A stretch of DNA of 64,000 nt, from assembly GCA_949130495.1 (NCBI GenBank), contig OX422217.1, positions 542,815,137 to 542,879,136 on the forward strand, given 5' to 3'. Within the stretch, counting starts at the first letter, position 1. Every line of letters starts with the position of its first letter. This document shows positions 1 to 12,481 of the stretch, piece by piece. The notes beneath the pieces are model-generated. The model was not told the origin of the DNA. It saw only the letters and a list, made by a program, of their open reading frames with translations, and ran no database searches. A program made the position numbers and the translations under genes. Source of the DNA: Sambucus nigra (lineage: Eukaryota > Streptophyta > Magnoliopsida > Dipsacales > Adoxaceae).

Positions 1-1020
1 GTATATTTAAGGTTTATCCCATAAACTAATAATTCACATTTTATTCCGATTTCCCATTATTCCTAACATCTTTAGTTAATCGAAGGGATTTAATTAATTT
101 AATTAATTATTTCAATTGCTACCCTCAGCCCGTACCTATTGGTCTAAAACTCGAAATCATTGTAATAAGCCCAAATTATAATTTAATTCCAAATAATCCT
201 TTTTCTTGATAAAGTTACATTTTTCCCAGAAATATAAAATACCGATTTGAGGCCGTTCTGATCCGATTTTAAAGAAACTTGAACAGAAACACACGAGCAC
301 ACTATCGATTTTTGCTTAAAACAGACCTCGAATCATCATACAATGTCCGTTATTTTCTAAAATTATTTCACATGCGTTTGATTTTCGGGTTCGTATGGGT
401 TCACTTCGTTTCTAGTTAGATAGTTTAATCTCCAATTAAATCACATGCTTTTCTCAAATTTCAAAATCATCAATAAAATATATAATCCTAATCATGAGTT
501 CTATAATCCGAATTGATATTATCTCAAATCAAAACTTCCTAAACGTGGTTTTTATCCAAAAATCCTATAATTTAGCATGTGTTTCCACAAATTCATAATT
601 ATGCAAGTGTAAACAACTTTCCTCTCAGGATGATTCTGAATTTCCTTTTAAGAAGAGGATGTGAGTTAATCCTCCTAGTTCTTCCTACATTCCAATTGTG
701 TATGGTGGTGGTGTAAGGTTGCTTTAGGTGTTACTCCTCCTCTAAGACCCTTCATCTCATTGAGAAACTCTTCACTTTCTTGTAAAAGTTGTCACACATT
801 CTCTCCTTTGGTTTCCTCACACTTTAATTTTTCAATTCCCCATTTGATTAGCCAAAGAGTTGGTTTTAAAAGTGAAACGTGAGTGAGAGGTGATATAAAC
901 ATGAGGTAGATATATACAATAAATGATAGAGAAGAAAAAGGGAACATATAGGTTGGTGCATACGCACACAAGCAGAAAATGATAACACCCTTGCAAACAG
1001 AGTATATCCCTCTTAAGTAA

Positions 1021-1039
1021 GTCCCCAACGGAGTAGACA
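1021..1039 (-). other. Degenerate primer binding site, tRNA-Arg type
   Basis: The minus strand reads TGTCTACTCCGTTGGGGAC. It aligns with TGGCGACTCTGCTGGGGAT at the Tat-A primer site, which is complementary to the 3' end of plant tRNA-Arg(ACG). It lies one base beyond the inferred LTR end, as in Tat-A. Confidence 0.6.
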
Positions 1040-2161
1040 CTATGTCCATCCTTCCTCGGTACGATTTCCATCTCTATCTCCATCTCGGGGGTTGGTGTTC
1101 GTGCACACGGTGAAGAGAGATATAGAGGTCTTGCGCCTTTTTCAAGGAATGCTTTGTCCGTCATCAATGTGGGGTGATGTAAAGAAATAGAGTCGTCAAC
1201 CTATTTTGCACAAAACAGGTAAAAGAACATGTTGCCTCCTCGAGAGAATGACATCAAAGACAAACTAATGCTTGAAAAACCAATTAGATAAGAGGTTAGG
1301 GGGTGAAATTAGGGAATAGGAATGTGTTAGGAACCCATCCCGCACTTTTCGATCTCTTATGGGCGTATGTTACTATTTTCATTAATTTTATCATGAACTG
1401 TGTGTTCATGTATATAAAAGTGGAGATTGTAATCGCTCGACTCGCATCATGGAAAAGACAGAGTGAGGTCATCCATATGATGAAACAAGAATAGGTGTTA
1501 GATAAGATGCAAGTATGAATCACAAGTAGGATATATGTACATAATACATGGATAAAATATGAAAAATGAAGGAAAATAGGACTCGAGTCTTGGGTTTTAG
1601 CCTGAGATGCCTACGTAATCTATAAATGCATCAAAGTACATGTAGTTTGCATGAGACAGAAGGATGGTGTTTATCCCATAAATTCGAAGAGGAATTTCAT
1701 CATATGTTTGTGTAAGAAAAAGGTGTTTTTGGTTTTGAGAAAATGTGGTGAAAAAATCTTGTTTAAATTTATAGGTGTAACCCTTTTTTTTCTTATTTTG
1801 GCTTTTTTATAGAAAATATATTATGTGCAATATTACTAATAAAGGATTGAAGATTAATATGTGTATGATAAAATCTAAATTAAGAATTTATATAACTAAT
1901 GCAAAAATAAAGAAATTTAAAGAGAGAGAAGAATGTTTGGACCTTATTTGGAGACTTGGAGATTGATCTTAATAGATGATGAGCTTCCTTGCAAGTCAAT
2001 GAAGAATGTAGGGGATTTTTCTAAATTGGGTGTGAAAGTGATGGAAATGAAATGAGGAAAAAGGTTTTAAATAAGGAAACCTTGCTGACATAAAAAGAAT
2101 GTTATTGAGATCACTAAAGTTGATTTTTTTGAGGTGCCTTAGAAGGTGAGCACATGTTATC

Positions 2162-2270
2162 CTTATATAGGGTTAAAGGACTACCGATTGGCATTTTCTT
2201 TGCCCTTCCTGTTGGTAGGTAACCCTAGACATGCTGTCGATGGACAGGGAAATGGACCTACCAATTGGCA
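2162..2270 (-). promoter_or_regulatory. LTR promoter: palindromes plus TATA box
   Basis: On the minus strand, motifs at 2,259-2,270 (TGCCAATTGGTA), 2,235-2,246 (TGTCCATCGACA) and 2,182-2,193 (TGCCAATCGGTA) precede the TATA-like CTATATAAGG whose core is 2,162-2,169. Exactly 12 nt separate the last motif from TATATAAG, the same spacing as in the Tat-A LTRs. Confidence 0.6.
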
Positions 2271-2390
2271 GTCTCGTGCAGATTTTTTAGAAAAATGGTC
2301 GTAAAACGCAATTCGTAAGTCAAAATTGTGCATAGGGAATACCATTAGAAAGTTTATTCAGAGACATTTGAGAATTCTTGGGCCTCTCCC

Positions 2391-3080
2391 ATGTTCGGGA
2401 GTTTACTTTGGGTCAAACGGGGCTTGAAAGCTCCCGTCGGTCCTTTGGACAAGAGATCGTCAGACAGCAATGGATCGTTCGTCCAAATCGTAAGCCTGAA
2501 TTGCTCACGGGTCAATCCATTGGAAAGGTTGCATGAGCTACTTCAATTTTCCAAAGAAATTTTCTCAGTTCGGTGAGTTTTCTCTAGTCAAACGGGGTTC
2601 GAAAGCGTATGATGACCTTTTGGAGTAAAATAGGTCTTTCATTCGTACCGTAAGGATAATTCATGCACGGGTAGACCATTGGAAAGGTTATTCAAATCCC
2701 TTAAAAGATTCATTCAGTCTCATTCGATCTGAAGAGTTGACCTTGGCCAAACGGCGTGTGGGAGCTTCCGGTGGCCTCCGAATCAATTGTATAGGGAAAA
2801 TGGATCGTTCGTCTGTACAGTTATGCCATTTCCTGCACATGATGGACCATTAGAAAGGGGTTTAATTTCATTCCAAGATCCATTGAGCTTTCTCTTTGAC
2901 GATGAAGTTGATTGGGGTTAAATCGGGGTCTGGGAGCGCCCGATGGCCTCCAGATCAGCTTTTAGTAGTAAAATGGTCCGTTCGTCTGAACTGTTAGGTC
3001 GATTCATGCACATGGTGGACTGTTGGAAAGGGGATTTAGATCCCTTCAAATATTCATGAACTTTCACTCTGACAATGAAG
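2391..3080 (-). repeat. Degenerate ~170-bp tandem repeats inside the LTR
   Basis: Four diverged units recur every 160-175 bp, each with an 'attggaaagg' core (near 2,518, 2,678, 2,848 and 3,022) and a partner block related to GGATCGTTCGTCC (near 2,473, 2,805 and 2,972, decayed near 2,633). The same units in the opposite orientation form the U3 of the Tat-A LTRs. A small open frame at 2,391-2,576 falls inside and is not a gene. Confidence 0.65.
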
Positions 3081-3222
3081 TTGATCGGAGTCAAATAGGG
3101 CCTGGGAGAACCTTGTGGCCTCTATATTGGTACTCGGAGTATGACCTAGGGTTTGTAGTGAATTAGGGAGGTGCTAGGAACCTAAGGAGAGATTTAGGGG
3201 GACCTATAATGTGGTGTATACA

Positions 3223-3736
3223 CAAGTAAAAAGGTTTTTTTATATGATTAAGGCGAATTAATCGGGATAAGTAACGTTTTGGCAATATAACCCATTTCAT
3301 GCATAAAGTGTGTGTGTGTGTGTATATATATAAGGTAGTTTCATGTGCCCATATATATAATATGTTAGAGTCTCTTTTCTTCCATTTGATTCTATATTTC
3401 ATTATTGTATTTTCCGACTGAGCATTCGGCTCATTCCCTCCTCTTTGCCATGGCAGGTTGTATGTGGTTTTGCACTTTAAGGGCGTTACTCAGGTAAGCT
3501 TTCTTTATTTTTTTACGTTAGTAGCTCTGTATGCTTGTACTCCCGGGATTTTTCCCATGGGTTCCTCGCGTAGTTTGATTTAAATTGGAATCGCGTGTAA
3601 AATAAGTGAAATATTAATTAAATAAAATCCGGATTAACAACATTATCTAGGTTGTCTCATCGCACTATACACCTAACGTTCGATACGCATGGGGTTTACC
3701 ACGGGTAACCCATAAATTTAGGATGGGGTGTTACAA
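3223..3736 (-). repeat. Possible remnant of a Tekay/Del-type LTR
   Basis: The block ends on the plus strand with GGGGTGTTACA followed by 'atttacccctaatag'. This resembles the junction of the Tekay LTR and polypurine tract at 38,460-38,490 (GGGGTATTACA then 'tacttccccctaata'). The phrase 'gcattcggctcattcc' is also reminiscent of chromovirus LTRs. No second LTR was found, so this may be a truncated or solo LTR. A short (GT)n/(TA)n run is at 3,309-3,332. Confidence 0.35.
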
Positions 3737-6700
3737 TTTACCCCTAATAGAGTTTCCACTATGGCATTATGGGCCTAGGGGGCAAGTTGAGTGTCCTTAC
3801 GCCCGGGAGGAGCTTGTTACTAATGATCGGTTCGGGAGTGATTTTCTCCCATTCCCATCACATTCCCCCGAGGTCGGGTTATCAATTTTGATGTTGGGTC
3901 GAGTGACTTTCCCCTGTATGTAGTCTTACACCACGTCAAGTTTTGGTGTATTCCCTTAGTACTTAGGCTTTGAGCCTGAGTTTATGCTGCTTATGGTCTG
4001 AGAACATGGGTTTCATAAGTTGTTTAGAGTCGATAATTTGTTTTAAATAAAAACAAATAAAAGGTTCGGGTTAACCATTTTGAGCTAATCCTAATGCAAG
4101 TTTTAAAGTCTATGGTTGGTCTAGAGATTCTTATTTCGTGGGTTCAAAAATTGGTTCATGAGTGGAGAAGGTGTTAGGCACCCCACTTGTTCTTTATACT
4201 TACTTAATTATATGCTTATAATTTCTTTTGACATTAATTCATTAATTTTTAGTTATTTTTTGAACTGGTTTGGAGACCTTAGCACGGGAATCCCTTTAAA
4301 ATGTAGAAAGGTTCTTAGGTAGGAAAACAGTATTAGTTAGAGGTGTAAGAACACCACTTAACTAGTGTAGGTACACAAGGATGCATGTGTATAACTCGTT
4401 TCTTTTATTTGTATAATGGATGTCCGTTAATTGTGAATGTGGGTATTCGAGAAAGTTTCGCTCGTATAAGGGATGGTCGTAAATATCAGTGTGTGTATTC
4501 GTGAGAGGTTGCAGCTTTGAGATAGTTTGATGTCTTGTTCGAGGTTTGAGGCGAGATAGAAAGATTTTATATATATATGTGCATCCCCATTGTGATAACA
4601 TATTTTATTAGATATCTTATCAAGACTTTTGTTCACGCGATGGACTCGATATTGGTCTTACATACTTGGATGGCCCTAAGATCAAAGTCTGCATAGTTGA
4701 GTTGTTGTTTAATATATACGTATTTTCACGGTCGTATATAGGTGAGTGGAAGGTCGCAGATTTAAGATATATTAATATCTCATTTGTTTTTAGGGTGTGG
4801 ATGATGGTTTTTCGTTCTTTGATATATGCATGCTTGAGTTTTAGGAAGATCACAGTTGTTTAGAAGGTTACAATTGCACTTCAAGTAAGTCATAAACATA
4901 CAAGGTATAAGCGTTATATGAATATTGGATCACTTAATCATGAGAGTGTTAACAAATATGAATAGACTTATATTTCTTTATTATATTCAATGGGAAATTC
5001 TATTTTCAAGTGAGTGGACAAATGATCAAGGGTTTGTGTAAAATTTTTTATGAGGGTTGAATAAGTATGTATGCATTTGCATCTTTGTATATAGATGTAA
5101 GAGGGAGATCGTTGTTTTGAGATAGTTTAATAGATATTTTATTTTTTAGTGATGTAAGTATCTCCATGGGGACAACATATCATGAGACATTTTATCGAGG
5201 TTCAATCTCACGAGAAGAACTTGATATTACTCTTACATACTTATTGAGTCACGAGGTCAAAGCATGCGTATTCGGTAGTTCACGTGTGTGTAAGTGTATG
5301 TGTGTTTGCACGAATCTATGGCGGTCCATGAGAGATCGCGACTTAGAGATATTTGGATATCTCATTTTAAGTATAGAGGGATAAGAGGTGAGAGATGGAT
5401 GCATCTCAATGGGGAAAATATATCATGAGATATATTATCGAGGCTTGAGCTCACGAGAAGGAGTCAGTATTGCACCTATGTACCCAAGAAGACTTGAAAT
5501 CAAAGCCTACATAGTTAGGTTGTGTAATTAATAGGTATGAATTTGAGAATTTATAGGGATATATTTGGGACATCATGCCTTGACATAGTTTGATGTCTTG
5601 GGCTCACAAGAAGGACTCAGTATTACGGCTTCATACACGTGTGGCCACGAGATTAAATCCTTCGTAGTTCCGTTAGGATTACTGTGTATGTGTTTGTACA
5701 TTTGTATGGAGCTGCGTGAGAGGTCGGGACTCTGAGATGATTTGATATCTTGTTTTGTAGTATACATGAGATAATGGATAAATGATGAGAGATGGGTGCA
5801 TATCTATTGGGATGATATATCATGAGACATATTATCGAGGCTCGAGCTCCTGAGAAGGACTCAGTATTGAGTCAACGTACTTATGTAGCCATGATATGAA
5901 ATCCTACATAGTTCAGTTGTTCAAGTGTTCTAATATGATGTGTGTGAAAGTGTAAGACTTGGTTTGAAGAGGGCTAGGAACCATCTGTAGGACAAATGGC
6001 GGTTCCCATGGAAGATCATAGTGGGAGTGGACCCGACGATCACCTATAATGATACTTTTTTTTACGACTATCAGGCGATCACTAGATAAAATATATTATC
6101 CTTCAGATTAGTTTGGAGGTGTATTGGGAGAATTGAGAGTGTATTTAGTATTGGAGTCGAACAGAAGACACCAATAGAGATCTAAATATCCTTATTCACA
6201 GGGATAAAATCCTGGAGGTCTCGTATTCCTCAATCTAATTACTCCATTATTTGGACTGGGATTAAATGCATCCCTAAGAGATAATACGTTAAGAGACGTA
6301 TTATAAGGATTAGGCTTCACAAGTTTAGCTTGATATAATGCCTACATAACCAAGGGGCCTTGGTATAAAAGCCTATATAGTTCCAATAAACGAGACTTAT
6401 TTATGGGTGTAGGTGATGGGATACCAGGTATACAATATACATTATTACGATATTTATAGATCCTGGTCTTTAATATAACATTTTTGTTGTATTGGATTGT
6501 TATATTTATATGTTAAAATAATATGTTAATCAAAGGCCGATGTTTGAAATGTATTGATATGAAAATAAATATTCGGGATACCACCATAAGGACAAGCGTT
6601 GTTCACTCGGAGAAGTGGTGAGAGAAGATGGATTTTAGACATTCTCCTTCAATGTTTTATGTATTTTAATCATGGCATTTAATTATTATTTATTTAACAT

Positions 6701-6850
6701 ATCATCATGTGAGTTCAATACAAATATATAAGTGTTGTTTAAAAACCAGGGCTTAAAAATATAAACGTTATAAAGTGTATACCCGATCCCCTAAACGGGG
6801 GTCAGGCTAAATGAAATAAACATGTATATATTATTTATCACAATACATAA
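3737..6850 (-). other. Diverged LTR-like DNA, no gene seen
   Basis: AT-rich sequence without a supported gene. At 4,169-4,184 'gaaggtgttaggcacc' is the reverse complement of a conserved block of the Ogre-like LTRs (GGTGCCTAACACCTTCC at 19,289-19,305). This suggests a second, older minus-strand LTR of that general type. Positions 6,400-6,850 show nothing recognisable. Confidence 0.3.
4585..6400. repeat. Degenerate tandem repeat cluster
   Basis: Related segments recur: 'catgagacatattatcgagg' variants near 4,595, 5,178, 5,422 and 5,820, followed about 30 bp later by 'cacgagaaggactcagtatt' variants (near 4,632, 5,208, 5,452, 5,605 and 5,848), and then 'cctacatagttcagttgt' variants near 4,690, 5,508 and 5,908. 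Spacing is irregular (about 240-400 bp), as expected of an old eroded array. Short open frames here are not genes. Confidence 0.5.

Positions 6851-6931
<81 letters not shown>
6851..6931. repeat. (AT)n microsatellite
   Basis: About 80 bp of almost pure AT dinucleotide with one C interruption near the left end. It lies directly at the 3' side of the minus-strand LINE, so it may have grown from the LINE tail. Confidence 0.9.
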
Positions 6932-6936
<5 letters not shown>

Positions 6937-7231
6937 TTTTTTATGGATGAGGGACAGGACCCCCACACGCATTATTATAATGAAGGAGAAAAAGCCTCTC
7001 CTTAATGTCACTTACAAGAACTAATGAATCAATGAAAATAAATTTGGGGATAACATCCCCATGAAAGACATTAATGAAAAATAAACTTGGAAAATTATGA
7101 TATTCTCGTTTACAATTACTTCACTTTTATAATACTAGGAATGCCAAGTCTATCAATATTAAAGAGACCTTTGAAAATCTTAGGGAGATCATCAAAAGAG
7201 TTAATATATCAAGAGCTATCAGTAGAAGAAG

Positions 7232-10200
7232 CTAATTGAGCAAGAGCATCTGCAACAGAATTTTTTTGGTGCCAAACATGAGATAAAGAGACGAGATAGG
7301 AGGTGAGAAAGGATTTAATATTCTCGATGTTGACAAAACTTTCCAAGGAGGATTCCACACACAATTTATCATGCTGACTAGGGCTAAAGAGTTTGATTCC
7401 ACATTAAAATGGGAGATTCCTAGCCGATAACACAAATCCAAGCCTTTTTTAAGAGGATAAACTTCAACCACGAAACTATGATTAAAATCGATATGAGAGT
7501 AAAAGGCTACAATGAACAACTATTAAACCCTTTAATAATTCCATAAATACCACTATTTCCTAGATCACCCTTTGAAGAATCGTAAACATTTAAGTTGAAG
7601 CTACCAAAAGAAGGACAAGACTGCATAGTCAAGATAAATATAGGCATTCTGGGGGTCATCTTAAGATGGAATTAATGGATAAAAGAAGAATGGATGATAT
7701 TATCTGAGTCTTGAAAAACATGGATTGGGTTAATGAGGAAATAAGATTAGTAACTTGCTTGATTATTGAATCTACTTTCATCAATTCCCCTTCAAAGAAG
7801 CATTTATACATTGCTTTCTAAATATCCGACATGACTAGTAAAGGAATAATATGATAAATGAACTACAAATAGTCTTTGCTGGGAATACATAGCCACCATG
7901 AAATAATAAGGGATTGAATAAAATTGTAATTAGTAGTGATATCAACCATACCAGAATAATGATTCCAAATAGACTCAACTATCTCACTTGAAATAAATGT
8001 ATGATGAATGGTCTCAACCTAATTCTAAGAGCATAAGAATTTAGAACCAATCTTGAAACCAATGATCTAGAGTTGATCATAAAGAGGAAGAACATTATTT
8101 AGAAGTTTCCATACAAAGATCGAAATTTTGGTAGGACAATGCTTAAACCAGTCAAATTTCTAAATTCTACTCATTGGTCTACTAGTTCTACGCATTTGAA
8201 CAGCTAGATTATAAAGTAAACCCCCCATTGGTGGAAGGAGCCTAAATTAACGATCCATCAATAGTAGTAGTAGATCTTTCACCAAACGTTGATCAACTCG
8301 AATTATTTAGATGGCATGAGATCTAACATTACCTCACATAATAAAGGTTTTATATTTATTCTTCACAAAATAACCCCAAAGGCCGTTTGAATTGTTCAGT
8401 CTCTAAGCTAACTTCAAGCTATATGATAAAACAATGTCAAAAATATTACACACACCCAAACCCCCTTCAACAGTAGGTAAGAACATATTCTCCCACTTTA
8501 ACAAAATATATTTACCTCCACTATCCCCATAAGAGACCCAGGAAAATTTACAAAATATATTATGGATTCTATTAATGACAACTTTGGGATGTTTTAAGGA
8601 AGCAAGAGTGTACAAAGGGATTGAGGAAAAAACATATTTAATAAGGATCAGTCTACCCCCAACAGGAATGAATTTATATTTCCAACCATTAAACTTATTT
8701 GTCTACCCCCAGCAGAAATGAATTTATATTTCTAACCATTAAACATACTTCCAATTTTATCTAGCAACTCAGTAAAGTATAATATTTTTCCTCTTCCCTT
8801 ATACAAAGGGAAACCAAGGTACTTGATAGGAAGCTTCTTATAATAGAGGCCAAGAATAATACTAATAAAATATCTTCTACCCATTGCGAGTTTACTATCA
8901 ACTATGAATCTACATTTGTTCTTATTTATGAGCTGACCTGATCAGGCTTCATATTGGTTAAGAAAAGGCATAAGATTCATAAAATATATTTTATTGCCAT
9001 TAACAAAGAGAATCACGTCATCATCAAAGTTGAGATGACATATAAGGGAGCTACCAGATGGATGGCTAAAAGTCAAAACCTTCTGGGACTTAATAAGCTC
9101 ACTAATGCCTTTGCTAAGAACCTCAACAACTATGATAAAAAGTGAATGGGAAAGAGGATCACCCTGTTTAAGTGAGGACATAAAAAGGCCAACTCAGTTA
9201 CCATTAACAACAATTGAGAAGCAATTATTAGAGAAAAATATCCAAATAATGTTTATAAATTTCTCATATAAGTCAAACTTTCTCAATACTTCCAGCATAA
9301 ATAACTAAGAGACTTTGTCATAAACCTTTTCCATATCCAACTTGACGATGACATTGGAACCAAAAGTCTTTTTTTCCCAGATAATTGATTATTTCATGGG
9401 CTTATAAAATATTGTATTTCACACTTCTCCCTTTGATGAAGCCACTCTAATTGTGGGAGGTAATAATAGGTAGAATTTTGCATAATCTAGTATTGATAGT
9501 CTTGGATATAATCTTCATAGAGAAGTTACACAAGCTAATAGGTCTGAAATGGGAACAGAGACTTGGGTTGTGAATTTCAGGAATAAGTACTATGGAAGTA
9601 CTATACTAGCTCCTAGGAATAGGACTACAAACAAAGAAAGATTTCACAATGTTCATAAGATCATTTTTAATAATATCCCAATAGGACACATAGAAAGCAC
9701 TAGAAATACCATCAAGATCTAGTCAATTGCCAGCATTGAGGTCTGTAATAGCATTATAGATCTCATCATGAGTGGGAAACACTGCCAAAGTTTTATTCAA
9801 ATCAGTAATGTTCAGTCCAGGAATAATATCCATGATATCAAGCTCCTGAGAAGTATATTCAGCAGTCCAATGAGTCTGAAAATAACTCATAAAAGAACGC
9901 AAAAATTACTTCCTTATCAACAAGCCAAGAGTTATTAGCATCCTTAATATTGTGAATATAGAGCATACTCTTTCTAGCCTTGACAACAGAATGAAAAACA
10001 TCTAGTGTTGAGATCCCCATCTTTAAGCCATCTAATATTAGATTTTTTCTGCCAATAAAATTATTTCGGCTTAAGAGAAAAAATTAACTCAACTCTATCA
10101 CTTTGAAGATACATTCCATTCTAACTACTAGGATTACCCTCAAAATCCTTTTCATTTAAAAACACCTCATCTTCCTTATCAATCACATATTGAAACGTGT

Positions 10201-10880
10201 CCTTAAAAATATTCTTATTCCATTCCTTGAGATCAGCTTTGAGTCTACTCAACTTTAAGTCAAAAGATAACATGGGAGAAACACTAATTGTGGAAATCCA
10301 AGACTGAGAGACCATGGATTTAAAAGAATTATGATTACACCGCATTTATAGAAATTTAAAAGGTTTAAGGGAAAATTCAAGGGACTTTTAATTGAGAGAA
10401 GAAGAGGGGAATGATCACTACAATGTTTGAACAAGTGAAAAATTGAAAAATTAGGGAACATGGAATTCCATTGAAGATTACATGCAACTCTATCCAACCT
10501 AGCAAGAATAGACCTGTTTTCACATCTATTATTATACTAGGTGAATCTAAAACCACTATATCATAGGTCTGATAGGCCAAAACTTATGATATAATCATTA
10601 AAATCCTCAACAACTTAAAAATCAATCAAGTTACCCCTAATTTTTCCATTTAGTTTGAAACCACATTGGAATTTTTGAATATCATGTGAGGCATGTCAGC
10701 AGAGGAGTGGTAAGTTCTTCAATACTACTCCATAGAGGAAACCTTTCTTCTTTAGAAAATTTAACATAAATTAAAGTAAGCATAATCTCCATGGGAAGGC
10801 TGGGATGCAACACATTAATAGCCAGGCTTTGATATTCATCTTTGATGACAGAAATGGATATTACCAATCTCCACATAAAC
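7232..10880 (-). pseudogene. LINE ORF2: endonuclease, reverse transcriptase, RNase H (broken)
   Basis: ORF2 of L1-type elements encodes an AP-endonuclease-like nuclease and a reverse transcriptase for target-primed integration; plant copies often add an RNase H. Visible pieces on the minus strand: 'DRVACNLQWNSMFPNFS' and 'SDHSPLLL' (10,497-10,255, endonuclease C-terminus); 'SRLKADLKEWNKNIF' (10,345-10,121, linker); 'LKQGDPLSHSLF' and 'HLNFDDDVILF' (9,181-8,942, RT, where the usual FADD catalytic motif reads FDDD); 'WENMFLPTVEGGLGV' (8,615-8,403, post-RT); and 'GLDLCYRLGISHFNVESNSLALV' split over 7,519-7,232 (RNase H). Many stops and frame changes separate them. The endonuclease N-terminus is not clear. 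Confidence 0.75.
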
Positions 10881-11561
10881 CAAATTTTATTTGATATATT
10901 AGAGATAGATCCATAAAAATTCCATTTAAATAATTACTTCTCTATATTGAAAATGTTCACTTTAAGCTTAATGAGACATAAAGAAGGAAGACTATAAGAC
11001 CTGATTAATCTTTTTATTCTTTTATTTGTAGGATTATTATCAACACCCCTGACATTATAGAACAAAAAAATAATCATTTGGATAATGAGGGAGGGAATAA
11101 TTGATTGACAACTTTTAAGGATGACCTAGTGAACCTTTTAAAGAGGGGATCATGAGGAAGTTTTTTCAGAGTGATTTGCTTGGAAAGATTCTAAAGGCTT
11201 ATCATAGCATCATGTCCTCGCTGCAGAGTTTCTTCTGACTTTCGCAGCACAAGTCTCACTCCATTTTCTATTAAGTAAACTAGCAAACAATTGTAACTCC
11301 TCACACATATGAGTGGGGGAATTCTTCTTATTTTTAGAGTATGATTGATAGTCTTTATTCTTAGCTAATCCGAAAGCTCTGTGGCTCTAGAGTAAAGCAT
11401 AATTTAGTCAATGACAACAACTTCATTGGGTTCAATATCACAATAGTGGATTTTAAGAAAGCGGTTTTCTATTTTCTCAATTGTATTATGGGCTTTGAGT
11501 AAGGGATCTATGGAATTGTTAGTAAGTGGAATCTTCTGTTTGGGCAAAGGTAGTGGGAATC

Positions 11562-12281
11562 TTAAATATTGATCTCTTCTTTAGAATCTTTGATAACATC
11601 TTGGGGGACATTGAAATTGGCTACAAGATTAATGGGTTTAAAGACTTGTTTATGTTTGATATTATGTTGTGCTTCATTATTCTTTGATCTACTTTGATTA
11701 TGTATATTGAAGATGCACTTATCAATTATGTGACCCTTTTTCATCCAATTCTCCCAGTAGGAGGTGATTTCTTCATAGGACACTTCTTGCCAAAAGCCGT
11801 TATCACCAATACCAATACACACTCTTTGAGTAATTTCCTGTAATGGATTAATCTCCATATGTATCCTTGTAATACTTGTACTAGATAGACTTAAGTTTGA
11901 TGCATCCATATTGAAAGTCTTACCAATCAACTGTGCAGTAGAATAAATACCCGATTTGGCAAAGAGATGAATAGGAAGGTTGGGAAAGGAAATCCAAGCA
12001 TGAATAATATGACTCTTGACATCAACCCTAAACCTAGGGGTCGATTTAAATGTGCACATGGGAAAGATGCCAATAAACCATTGATCACGTGTCTACAGAC
12101 AAATAAAGTCTTCTTCATAATCAAGTTTGATTACCACATGCTTATGATCAAGCAAATCAATAGTGCAAGAACATTTAAGGCTAAAGATCAACATAATTTT
12201 TATAATAACTTCCATAGATGGTTGACGATGGGAAAACTTAACAACAATAGAATATTTTAAAGGACCTACAAGTGCAAACAT
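11562..12281 (-). pseudogene. LINE ORF1, DUF4283/zinc-knuckle RNA-binding protein (broken)
   Basis: Minus frame with one internal stop at 12,093; both halves are in the same frame. The N-terminal part has 'LLDHKHVVIKLDYEEDF' and the next part 'HAWISFPNLPIHLFAKSGI', both typical of the DUF4283 domain of plant LINE ORF1 and related proteins. A degenerate zinc-knuckle region follows ('WMKKGHIIDKCIF'). Its likely role was to coat LINE RNA. The start codon is uncertain because the 5' end is eroded. Confidence 0.75.
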
Positions 12282-12481
12282 ATTTTCAATACATAACTGA
12301 ACTGCAGGCTCACCTTTAAAAGTAGTTAGGGTTTTGAAGATGGTTCTTTTGAAAAAGATAAGGCCACAACACTGGCAAAATATTTAGATCGTATATTACT
12401 AAGATCACAAGGTTTAGGATTCATTTGTGGCACATGATCAAAGGGAGATTAGAGGATATTATCATGCGAACCCTATGAAAT

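Larger units (their letters stand above)
1..3222 (-). mobile_element. 5' end of an old Ogre-like Ty3/gypsy element (LTR plus leader)
   Basis: Read on the minus strand this is a diverged copy of the 5' end of the Ogre-like element at 17,497-19,775: an LTR (3,222 down to 1,041), a degenerate tRNA-Arg-type primer site, then leader sequence running off the window. The start TGTATACACC corresponds to TGTAGACACC of Tat-A. The block around 1,300-1,340 corresponds to the GTGCCTAACACCTTCCC block of Tat-A, and 1,145-1,215 to its LTR 3' end. Positions 1-1,020 are AT-rich leader without a credible gene. A small minus frame at 792-1,049 parallels a similar frame after the Tat-A primer site, but it is short and I do not call it. 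Divergence is clearly greater than between the two Tat-A LTRs, so this is an older insertion. Confidence 0.75.
1041..3222 (-). repeat. LTR of the old Ogre-like element
   Basis: About 2.2 kb, against 2,080 and 2,047 bp for the Tat-A LTRs. Order on the minus strand: TGTATACACC start, degenerate 170-bp repeats (3,080-2,391), palindromes of the TGCC-AT-GGCA type (2,270-2,182), a TATA box (2,169-2,162), a U5-like part with the conserved block 'ggataaacaccatcc' near 1,668, and the end next to the primer site. The same order occurs in both Tat-A LTRs, which supports homology. Confidence 0.7.
6932..12480 (-). mobile_element. Decayed plant L1-type LINE
   Basis: Minus-strand order fits a plant L1 element: a DUF4283-type ORF1 (12,281-11,562), then ORF2 with the endonuclease C-terminus (about 10,580-10,255), the linker before RT, the reverse transcriptase (about 9,900-8,400) and a C-terminal RNase H-like segment (7,519-7,232). 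The span of about 5.5 kb fits the family. The 3' end is taken at the AT microsatellite; I could not see a target duplication. All frames are interrupted. Confidence 0.75.
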
